A DNA stretch of 51,101 bases, from positions 1 to 51,101 of the forward strand of contig NZ_QGDS01000023.1 in the NCBI RefSeq assembly GCF_003149105.1. The letters are read 5' to 3'. Below the pieces are notes generated by a model. It was given only the letters and a program-made list of their open reading frames with translations. It made no database searches and had not been told where the DNA came from. Shown one piece after another: positions 45,071-51,101 of the stretch. This DNA comes from Faecalicatena contorta (lineage in GTDB: Bacteria > Bacillota > Clostridia > Lachnospirales > Lachnospiraceae). Every line of letters starts with the position of its first letter. The stretch's first letter is position 1. Made by a program: the position numbers and the translations under genes.

Positions 45071-45107
45071 TTTATATATTAGGAAATTATGTTTCCTAAT
45101 ATATAAA
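45071..45107. repeat. Perfect 16-bp AT-rich palindrome in the MATE leader
   Basis: TTTATATATTAGGAAA, loop TTATG, and its exact complement. Its right arm (plus strand) overlaps the A run that forms the U tract of the upstream minus-strand terminator, so the two hairpins cannot both form fully in the RNA. Confidence 0.8.
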
Positions 45108-45190
45108 AAAGCATACGTTTCCATACCTTCAAAGGCCTATCGGTATGGCGTACGAATGCTTTAAGAATTCCTACCCGGCGGCAGGAATAA
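45104..45190 (-). promoter_or_regulatory. Candidate guanidine-IV (mepA motif) riboswitch
   Basis: On the minus strand the first hairpin is ATTCCT-GCCGCCGGGT-AGGAAT (45188-45167). The second is AAGCATTCGT with ACGTATGCTT (one mismatch) enclosing CCATACC/GGTATGG with loop GATAGGCCTTTGAA (45161-45109), followed by six T. GCC in loop 1 can pair with GGC in loop 2. No minus-strand gene lies upstream, so the terminator must serve the MATE gene. A two-hairpin kissing-loop leader with a terminator, in front of a MATE gene of a clostridium, is the known context of the guanidine-IV class. I recall the layout, not the exact consensus. The other bases of 44939-45277 show nothing more. Confidence 0.55.
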
Positions 45191-45277
45191 GCTGTTAATT
45201 TAAAATCTGATGGTAGTTTAACATAAATAAAAAAAGAAATCAATGACTTTAAACCAGATAAGAAAGAGGTAAGATGT

Positions 45278-46447
45278 ATGAACAAGAAAGAAGTATTGGA
45301 AATAAGAAAACAATTCACTCCGGCCAACTGTGCCATCACCCGTATTTGTGGGTGCTATGTGGATTATGAGAAGAATAAAAAGGTGGAATCAAAGGATGAA
45401 TTTCTTTCTCTGCCAGAAGAGGAGGCGTTTAAGTACTTTGATATTTTCAAAAAAACGCTGTCAGGTACAATGGGGAGAAATCTGCTGAATATGGAGTTCC
45501 CTTTAGATTCAGAGATGCCGGGGGGGACTCAGGAATTCCTGCTGAAGCTGAGAGACAGTAAGTTGGAAGATGACATGCTGCTGGAAGAGTTTTATGACAA
45601 AATTATAGACAGCTACATATATGAAGAGAACTATTACATTGTTTTGATTCACGCAATGTATGACATTCCGGGAAAATCTTCTGACGGTATTGAGATGTTT
45701 GACGCATCTGATAACGTGTATGAGTATTTATTGTGCAGCATCTGCCCTGTCGGATTATCCAAGCCCGGACTTTGTTATAATGCGGAAGATAACCGGATTC
45801 AGGACAGAATCCGTGACTGGATTGTAGACAGGCCTGACAGAGGATTTTTGTTCCCTGCATTTACAGACAGAAATATGGATATTCACGGTGTACTGTACTA
45901 TACCAAGAAGTCGGAAGATTTGCAGGAGGATATGATTGACCAGGTTCTGGGAGCGAAGATGCCCATGTCTGCGGATACTCAGAAAGAGACATTCCAGATG
46001 CTGATTGAAGATACATTGGGTGAGGACGGTGATTATGAGACGGTCCGCAATATACATGAAACGCTGAATGAGCTGATAGAGGAGCATAAGGAAGAACCGG
46101 AACCTTTGGCACTGGACCGGACCGATGTGAAGAAGGTTTTTGAAAAAAGCGGTGTGCCGGTAGATAAAATGGAAGAGTTTGATAAGAACTTTGAGGAGGT
46201 AGCAGGAGAAAAAACATCCCTTCTTGCGGCAAATATTACTGAGACAAAGAAGTTTAACATTGAGACACCGGACATTACCATTAAGGTGAATCCGGAAAGA
46301 ATGGATTTAATAGAGACCCGCCTGGTTGACGGCCGTCAGTGTCTGGTAATTGCAGTGGATGACCATATAGAGGTAAATGGAGTGAATGTAAGGACCATGA
46401 AGAAACCAGGGAGCACGGAAGCACCATTGTTATCTGATGAAGATTGA
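45278..46447 (+). CDS. DUF4317 family protein
   Basis: A 389-residue protein of the DUF4317 family, common in Lachnospiraceae and other Clostridia and of unknown function. The N-terminus MNKKEVLEIRKQFTPANCAI and the ICGCYVDYEKNKK block are the recognisable family start. It is acidic, with no signal peptide or membrane segment, hence cytosolic. AGAGGTAAG precedes the ATG. It is divergent from the MATE gene leader and about 120 nt upstream of an amidohydrolase gene in the same direction. Confidence 0.85.
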   Translation: MNKKEVLEIRKQFTPANCAITRICGCYVDYEKNKKVESKDEFLSLPEEEAFKYFDIFKKTLSGTMGRNLLNMEFPLDSEMPGGTQEFLLKLRDSKLEDDMLLEEFYDKIIDSYIYEENYYIVLIHAMYDIPGKSSDGIEMFDASDNVYEYLLCSICPVGLSKPGLCYNAEDNRIQDRIRDWIVDRPDRGFLFPAFTDRNMDIHGVLYYTKKSEDLQEDMIDQVLGAKMPMSADTQKETFQMLIEDTLGEDGDYETVRNIHETLNELIEEHKEEPEPLALDRTDVKKVFEKSGVPVDKMEEFDKNFEEVAGEKTSLLAANITETKKFNIETPDITIKVNPERMDLIETRLVDGRQCLVIAVDDHIEVNGVNVRTMKKPGSTEAPLLSDED

Positions 46448-46569
46448 AAATCTGCATAGAATCTGTTATTGTTAAAATGTGGACAAAGAAAGGCGGCAGG
46501 ACACGGTATCTGTTCTGCGGACATGGGGAAATGTCAGATGAGGAATGTCCGGAAAGGTTGGTATTTTTA

Positions 46570-47778
46570 ATGATTTATTGTGGGAAACATTTGATTACAG
46601 GAGACGGAAAAACACATCTTATGGACGCAGCAGTGGTAATAGATGAAAGCGGGAACATTCAGGATGTGGGGAACAGAGATGAGATGGCAGGCAAATATCC
46701 CGAAGATGAAGTGAAAGACTATGGGGACGTGACACTTCTTCCGGGACTTTGTGACATGCATGTACATTTCGGCTATTATTACAGTCAGCCGGACCAGTAT
46801 AACTTTGATGACTATATGATTGCCTATTATGCACAGGAACAGGCGAAAACTGCACTGAGTCTTGGGATTACAACGGTACGTGATTTGTCTTCCCCTCATA
46901 ATTTATGCAAACAATTGCGTCTGGCAGGGGAAAAGGGGTATGTAAAAGTGCCCAGGATTATTCATTCTGACGCCGGGATGTGTATGACCGGGGGACACGG
47001 GCATGATGATGGAATTGAAGAGGTGGACGGAGAGTGGGAAATCCGTAAGGAAATCCGAAAACAATTACGTGACGGTGCGGATTGGGTGAAGATACTGACA
47101 AGCGGAAGAACCAGCACACCTGAGTTTACACAAGAAGAATTAAATGCTGCAGTGGATGAATCCCACCGTGTAGGAGTAAAGTGTGCGGTACATGCAGGAC
47201 TTCAGCCGGCTCTTCAAATGTCTATAGATGCAGGATTCGATACCATTGAGCACGGAACCTTTCTTACTTATGAGCAGGTAAAACAAATGGCAGAAAATGG
47301 GCAGGCATGGGTTCCCACAATGACGGCATACACAGTGCTTTATGAATTTTGTAAAGAAAAATTAGAAGCAGGATTTGACAAAGGAGACAGAATTGCAGCA
47401 AAAGCATTGAAGGATATGGCTTTTTTTGAGCCTGCTTATTATGCATATAAAAATAATTTTAAAAAGTTTTATGATACAGGCGTAACAGTTTGTACCGGAA
47501 GTGACATGGTATTGTATGAGGCTCCGCCCCTTCCAATCAACCGTGAGCTGGAATTGATGGTGGAATATGGAATCACTCCGATTCAAGCCGTTGAGACTGC
47601 AACCTCTAATCCAGCTAAGGTGCTTGGACTGGAGAATATGATGGGACAGTTGAAACCAGGCCTGAAGGCTGATATGATTGTAGTAAAAGGAAATGTGGCT
47701 GAAGATATCAAGGCGGTGAATCACTTGGTGGATGTTTACATGAGCGGTGAATTAGTATATACGAATCAAGGGAAGTAA
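46570..47778 (+). CDS. Amidohydrolase family protein (Xaa-Pro dipeptidase/imidazolonepropionase-like)
   Basis: A 402-residue metal-dependent hydrolase. Motifs in order: MHVHFGYYY (HxH, about 62-70), the lysine position in GADWVKILTSG (about 171-181), HAGLQ (about 209), EHGTF (about 230) and the catalytic Asp in TGSDM (about 312-316). The carbamylated or bridging Lys in VKI suggests a binuclear metal centre. Substrate unknown. ATG 46570 fits the usual family start (MIYCGKHLITGDGK), with GAAAGG 12 nt upstream; upstream in-frame starts would overlap the DUF4317 gene. It probably shares a unit with the MalY/PatB gene. Confidence 0.87.
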   Translation: MIYCGKHLITGDGKTHLMDAAVVIDESGNIQDVGNRDEMAGKYPEDEVKDYGDVTLLPGLCDMHVHFGYYYSQPDQYNFDDYMIAYYAQEQAKTALSLGITTVRDLSSPHNLCKQLRLAGEKGYVKVPRIIHSDAGMCMTGGHGHDDGIEEVDGEWEIRKEIRKQLRDGADWVKILTSGRTSTPEFTQEELNAAVDESHRVGVKCAVHAGLQPALQMSIDAGFDTIEHGTFLTYEQVKQMAENGQAWVPTMTAYTVLYEFCKEKLEAGFDKGDRIAAKALKDMAFFEPAYYAYKNNFKKFYDTGVTVCTGSDMVLYEAPPLPINRELELMVEYGITPIQAVETATSNPAKVLGLENMMGQLKPGLKADMIVVKGNVAEDIKAVNHLVDVYMSGELVYTNQGK

Positions 47779-47780
47779 AC

Positions 47781-47812
47781 CGAAAGGCAGAGTTTAACAG
47801 CTCTGCCTTTCG
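47781..47812 (+). other. Inverted repeat between amidohydrolase and malY-like genes
   Basis: A perfect 12-bp stem, CGAAAGGCAGAG with CTCTGCCTTTCG, around TTTAACAG. No U tract follows, so it is unlikely to be an efficient terminator and may instead stabilise or separate the two messages. Confidence 0.65.
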
Positions 47813-47839
47813 CGAATCAGACAAAGGAGGAGAAACAGT

Positions 47840-49054
47840 ATGAAATACGATTTTACAACAATTATGGACCGGGCCGGGCATGATGCAGAGGCTGTGGAAC
47901 ATATTCCGATGAAGGGGGCGCAGGTAAAGGATGGATTTTCCAGAATTCCCATGTGGGTTGCCGATATGAATTTTCCCACATTGCCGTCTATTTTGGAGGC
48001 AATAGAGGACAGGCTGAAACATCCACACTTTGGCTATTTCAGACTGTCAAATCAATATTATGAAAGTATTATAAACTGGCATAAGGACCGGTTTGATGTA
48101 ACAGGAATGGGACGCGCTGATATTGGTTATGAAAATGGAGTTCTTGGCTGTGTTTCATCATCTGTTCAGGCTTTTACCGCACCAGGAGAAGCAGTGCTGC
48201 TGCATTCCCCTACTTACATAGGATTCACAAAGACAATAGAGAATATCGGCAGAAAAATTGTGTTGAGTGATTTGAAACGGGATGCAGACGGTGTATGGAG
48301 AATGGATTATGAAGATATGGAGAGAAAGCTTAGAAAGCACCATATTCATTGCGTCATTTTCTGCTCCCCCCACAATCCTGCCGGAAGAGTGTGGAAAAGG
48401 GGAGAACTTGAAAAAGCAATGGAATTGTATAAGAAGTATGACTGTGTGGTGATATCCGATGAGATATGGGCGGACCTTACTATGCCGGGACATACACATA
48501 TTCCTTTGCAGACCATATCTGAAGAGGCAAGGAACAGAACAATCGGTGTGTACGCACCATCCAAGACATTCAATTTGGCGGGACTGACCGGGGCCTACCA
48601 TGTAATTTATAATTCATATCTGCGCGACCGGGTTGAGAAATTGTCCGGGGCTTCACATTATAATTCCTGCAACGTTCTTTCCATGCATGCACTGGTTGGA
48701 GCCTACAAGCCGGAGGGCAGGGAATGGGTGGATGAACTCAGGGAAGTCCTCAATGAAAATATAGAATATGCCTACAATTACATTACCAGCCATTTTGAAG
48801 GTGTATCTCTGGCAAAACCGGAGGGAACTTATATGTTGTTTTTAGATTGCCGGCAGTGGTGCGTGGAACATCAGAAGACTCTAGAAGAACTTCTTAGAGC
48901 CGGAATTGAGGTTGGGGTTATCTGGCAGGATGGCAGACCATTTCATGGAGAATATTCTATCCGGCTCAATCTGGCACTTTCTTATGAATTAGTAAAAGAG
49001 GCAATGGAAAGACTGGATAAGTATGTATTTGCTGAAGAGACTATACAAAAATAG
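47840..49054 (+). CDS. MalY/PatB family aminotransferase (cystathionine beta-lyase type)
   Basis: A 404-residue class I/II PLP enzyme of the MalY/PatB branch. The start MKYDFTTIMDRAGHDAEAVE and PMWVADMNFPTLPSI are family hallmarks, CSPHNPAGRVW binds the cofactor region, and the Schiff-base lysine is in YAPSKTFNLAGL (about 239). PatB-type enzymes cleave C-S bonds of cystathionine or cysteine conjugates, giving pyruvate, ammonia and a thiol. AAAGGAGGAG precedes the ATG by 7 nt. The neighbouring amidohydrolase could release a substrate, for example from a dipeptide conjugate; that link is inferred from position only. Confidence 0.94.
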   Translation: MKYDFTTIMDRAGHDAEAVEHIPMKGAQVKDGFSRIPMWVADMNFPTLPSILEAIEDRLKHPHFGYFRLSNQYYESIINWHKDRFDVTGMGRADIGYENGVLGCVSSSVQAFTAPGEAVLLHSPTYIGFTKTIENIGRKIVLSDLKRDADGVWRMDYEDMERKLRKHHIHCVIFCSPHNPAGRVWKRGELEKAMELYKKYDCVVISDEIWADLTMPGHTHIPLQTISEEARNRTIGVYAPSKTFNLAGLTGAYHVIYNSYLRDRVEKLSGASHYNSCNVLSMHALVGAYKPEGREWVDELREVLNENIEYAYNYITSHFEGVSLAKPEGTYMLFLDCRQWCVEHQKTLEELLRAGIEVGVIWQDGRPFHGEYSIRLNLALSYELVKEAMERLDKYVFAEETIQK

Positions 49055-49234
49055 ACTAGTATTAGCAATTACCACATGATAAAATACTTCAAAAGCATTA
49101 TATTTCCAAAAACTTCTGAACGGTATGCCCGTATCTAATTTCATTTCTTATGACAGATATCAATATGAGAAATCTCAATGCTTTGTATCCCATTTAACAG
49201 CAGAGAGGTTTCAGATATGGATAAGGACGTTTGG

Positions 49235-49260
49235 ACCTCCTGCATTTTTACAAAGGAGGT
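49235..49260 (+). promoter_or_regulatory. Hairpin sequestering the ribosome-binding site of the Rpn gene
   Basis: ACCTCCT (49235-49241) is the exact complement of AGGAGGT (49254-49260), the ribosome-binding site 6 nt before the start codon, with a 12-nt loop. Folding would block translation. The remaining 49055-49234 is AT-rich and shows nothing else. Confidence 0.7.
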
Positions 49261-49266
49261 AGTTAT

Positions 49267-50190
49267 ATGCAGAATAGCACACAGAACAAAGAGACACTGG
49301 TAAATCAAACAATATGTGAAAAAACGAATGGAACGAATGTACAACGTACTTACAAATCCAGGCTGTTTGAAATGATATTTAGCGAGAAGACAGAGTTATT
49401 GGAGTTGTATAATGCAATGAATGAAATTAATTATGAAAATCCTGAACTTCTGGAGATCAATACCTTGGAAAATGCCATATTTATGTCAATGCATAATGAT
49501 ATATCGTTTATTATTGATTCACGCCTGACATTATATGAACACCAGTCCACGTATAATCCAAACCTTCCTCTGCGCTGTTTGCTGTATACGGCAGACCTAT
49601 ACTCTGCAATGATGCAATCCAGGAATTTATACGGAACAAAAATAGTTGAAATTCCTACACCAAGGTTTGTGATTTTTTATAATGGTGCAGGCGAATTAAA
49701 GGATATGGAATTGTTGAGACTATCTGATGCATTTACGGTGAAGGAAGAGGGATATTCTCTTGAGCTGACAACGATCATGCTTAATATTAATCCCGGACAT
49801 AATAAGAAATTGCTGGATTCCTGTAAGACTTTGAAGGACTACTCTGAGTATACTGCAAGAGTGCGGGAATATGCGAAAACAATGACTTTAGAGGCAGCAG
49901 TAGAATTGGCGATTGGAGAATGTATCAAAGATGACATATTGGCGGAGTTTCTTAGAAAGAACAGAGCGGAGGCGAAAAGTGTGAGCATTTATGAATATGA
50001 TGAAGAAAAACATATGCGGCAGGTAAAAGAAGAAGGAAGAGAAGAAGGGCGGGCCGAAGGTGCGAAAAGTAAGATGCTGGAACTAGTTAATAAAAAACTT
50101 GGAAAAGGGAAATCTATAGGGACGATTGCCGCTGAACTTGAGGAAAGTGAAGAGGTTATTAGAAAGTTAATAGAAGAGCAGGAACATTAA
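49267..50190 (+). CDS. Rpn/PD-(D/E)XK family putative nuclease (transposase-like)
   Basis: A 307-residue protein of the recombination-promoting nuclease/PDDEXK transposase family. The catalytic core is NDISFIIDSRLTLYEHQSTY with Asp78, Glu91 and Gln93 (D...ExQ). The C-terminal part has the charged GREEGRAEGAKSKMLELVNK repeat and a small helix-turn-helix-like end typical of the group. Relatives of Rpn cut DNA and promote RecA-independent recombination; copies are numerous in gut Clostridia. ATG 49267 follows AAAGGAGGT; an in-frame ATG at 49231 would lie in the hairpin that masks that site. It seems complete and monocistronic. Confidence 0.88.
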   Translation: MQNSTQNKETLVNQTICEKTNGTNVQRTYKSRLFEMIFSEKTELLELYNAMNEINYENPELLEINTLENAIFMSMHNDISFIIDSRLTLYEHQSTYNPNLPLRCLLYTADLYSAMMQSRNLYGTKIVEIPTPRFVIFYNGAGELKDMELLRLSDAFTVKEEGYSLELTTIMLNINPGHNKKLLDSCKTLKDYSEYTARVREYAKTMTLEAAVELAIGECIKDDILAEFLRKNRAEAKSVSIYEYDEEKHMRQVKEEGREEGRAEGAKSKMLELVNKKLGKGKSIGTIAAELEESEEVIRKLIEEQEH

Positions 50191-50220
50191 TTTTAAATTG
50201 AGGATAAAGAGGTGACTAAA

Positions 50221-50661
50221 ATGACAGGTGTGGAAATTGATTTTATTGTAACGGATAGTCTTGCGGCGCTGGATTTGTATGAACGTATTTTTGAGGTGGA
50301 ACGAATAGAAGTTACCAGTTTTCCAAAAGGACAAAATGAAGCTGTATTTAGCATCTATGGAGCACGTTTCCATATGTTGGATGAAACCGCTGAATTCGGG
50401 CTGGTAGCTCCGCAGGCGGATGCGTCTCAATCATTTTGGTTCAATATATTGGTTCCCGATATTAAACAGGTGTATGAAGCTGCTTTGGGGGCAGGCTGTA
50501 CTGAAATACAGCCTGTTACGGAAATGGAAAGTTACGGAGCCAGCAATGCTATGTTCAAAGATTCTTTTGGCTATGTGTGGATGCTTCACCAAATCCATAG
50601 GGAAGTCAGCTTTGAAGAACGGGTACAGATGTGGGAAGACAGGCAGGAGGGAAAAGAGTAA
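50221..50661 (+). CDS. PhnB-like VOC family protein
   Basis: A 146-residue glyoxalase-fold protein of the PhnB type: EIDFIVTDSLAALDLYERIF at the start, VFSIYGARFHMLDE, and KDSFGYVWMLHQIHREVSFE near the end. No fixed catalytic set is visible, so the function is unknown. ATG 50221 follows AGAGGTG; a GTG nine bases earlier overlaps that site. The gene ends 32 nt before the left end of the IS256-family element. Confidence 0.86.
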   Translation: MTGVEIDFIVTDSLAALDLYERIFEVERIEVTSFPKGQNEAVFSIYGARFHMLDETAEFGLVAPQADASQSFWFNILVPDIKQVYEAALGAGCTEIQPVTEMESYGASNAMFKDSFGYVWMLHQIHREVSFEERVQMWEDRQEGKE

Positions 50662-50786
50662 AAAGTTTCGTGAGAACACAGAAAAATATTTAGGGTTTGT
50701 CAAGTAAAATGTGGGGAGTGTAAGATAGAGTGTGTAAGTTCAAAATGGGGTTTGTCAAGTAAAATGTGTAAATTTTGATTTTTTAT

Positions 50787-50810
50787 AATACCGGTGTTCA
50801 TGCACCGGTA
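50787..50810. terminator. Bidirectional terminator inside the IS end
   Basis: ATACCGGTG pairs with CACCGGTAT around TTCATG, with TTTT behind it on the plus strand and TTATAAAAAATC behind it on the minus strand. Two more hairpins (CCCCGT/ACGGGG near 50840 and ACCATC/GATGGT near 50885) lie between it and the transposase stop codon. Confidence 0.65.
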
Positions 50811-50910
50811 TTTTCATGAGTTCAGCCTTGCTTTCTCCCCGTCAACGGGGGCGGCCCATTTTAGGGTACCACAATCAGACCATCCGTATATGATGGTGGT
50901 TGTTAGATTC

Positions 50911-51101
50911 TTAGACTCTTTCATATTTTCGAATTCTTGGCTGGATTTTCGGATCTACATCCAACTGGTTTCTCACCAGTGCCCAGCTATGTACATGACC
51001 TCCTTCCCATTTCTTATATAGCTCTGTTATTCGCAGATACAGCAGTTTTAGCAATGCGTTCTCGTTCGGAAATGCTCCCTGTTTTGTTACCTTGCGGAAA
51101 C
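50911..51101 (-). CDS. IS256-family (Mutator-type) transposase, C-terminal end (partial)
   Basis: The last 63 codons of a transposase on the minus strand, running off the window edge. The reading frame ends VTKQGAFPNENALLKLLYLR, then ITELYKKWEGGHVHSWALV, then RNQLDVDPKIQPRIRKYERV. This block is the characteristic C-terminus of IS256/Mutator DDE transposases, which move the element by a cut-and-paste or copy-out mechanism. The DDE residues are upstream of this part and cannot be checked. Confidence 0.9.
   Translation of the reverse strand, partial: FRKVTKQGAFPNENALLKLLYLRITELYKKWEGGHVHSWALVRNQLDVDPKIQPRIRKYERV

Larger units (their letters stand above)
50693..51101 (-). mobile_element. IS256-family insertion sequence, end portion (partial)
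   Basis: This covers the 3' end of a transposase gene on the minus strand and its flanking terminal region. A 21-nt direct repeat beginning GGGTTTGTCAAG occurs at 50693-50713 and 50748-50768; I take the outer copy as the element's end and the inner one as a subterminal transposase site. The other end lies outside the window, so the element's length and target duplication cannot be measured. Confidence 0.75.

Noticed and set aside
47781..47812. Inverted repeat as a terminator before the malY-like gene
   Set aside because: The stem is perfect but no T run follows on either useful side, so it is listed only as an inverted repeat.
50693..50768. Direct repeats considered as a CRISPR fragment
   Set aside because: Only two units, no repeat-spacer periodicity and no cas genes; position at an IS256-type end explains them better.

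Overview
The window looks like chromosomal DNA of a strictly anaerobic, low-to-mid GC Firmicute, most likely a gut Lachnospiraceae (Clostridia). The evidence is strong AGGAGG ribosome-binding sites, short U-tailed terminators, a pyruvate formate-lyase pair, PucG/PucR, a YesM/YesN two-component pair, DUF4317, a PD-(D/E)XK (Rpn) protein, and a GTPase/NYN fusion of a type I associate with this family. Family assignments come from reading the protein sequences; no database search was run.

Layout. 1-305 is the 3' end of a 23S rRNA gene, followed by two terminators and no 5S gene. 640-5458 holds a lipoprotein, small hydrophilic proteins, an acetyltransferase, an amidohydrolase, a PhnB-like VOC protein and a small tRNA-Trp-associated remnant (decayed tRNA 3' half at 4507, intact tRNA-Trp at 5590). 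5812-8436 carries trmO, an SseB-domain gene, tRNA-Ser(CGA) and a membrane protein. 8537-13400 carries a catalase, pucG and a PucR-type regulator. 13530-22804 is a rhamnoside utilisation locus: GH78 rhamnosidase, ABC binding protein, two permeases (no ATPase), YesM-like kinase and YesN-like regulator, with a strongly structured intergenic element at 19343-19490.

23121-26454 holds a YcxB-like protein and the most unusual gene, a TetM/EF-G-like ribosomal GTPase fused to a YacP/Rae1-type NYN nuclease domain. 26647-30202 is a three-subunit molybdenum hydroxylase (xanthine dehydrogenase family). Then come a GNAT, an L,D-transpeptidase, pflB-pflA and a glyoxalase-like protein. 36251-40529 is a MarR-controlled unit (MFS exporter, FAD/Rieske oxidoreductase, tocopherol-cyclase-like protein) whose mRNA starts with a 127-nt nested hairpin. 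40655-43562 has an ABC-F ATPase and a tandem HD/HD-GYP protein. A minus-strand MATE exporter (43619-44938) sits behind a leader that resembles the guanidine-IV (mepA motif) riboswitch. 45278-50661 has DUF4317, an amidohydrolase, a MalY/PatB aminotransferase, an Rpn-type nuclease with a sequestered ribosome-binding site, and a VOC protein. The window ends inside an IS256-family element.

How it works together. The metabolic theme is anaerobic fermentation (PFL), uptake of rhamnosylated glycosides, purine-type catabolism (PucG, PucR, molybdenum hydroxylase) and handling of toxic small molecules or oxidants (catalase, MarR-MFS-FAD/Rieske, MATE, ABC-F, VOC proteins). The strongest candidate for something poorly described is the GTPase-NYN fusion: its two halves have separate relatives that both act at the ribosomal A site.
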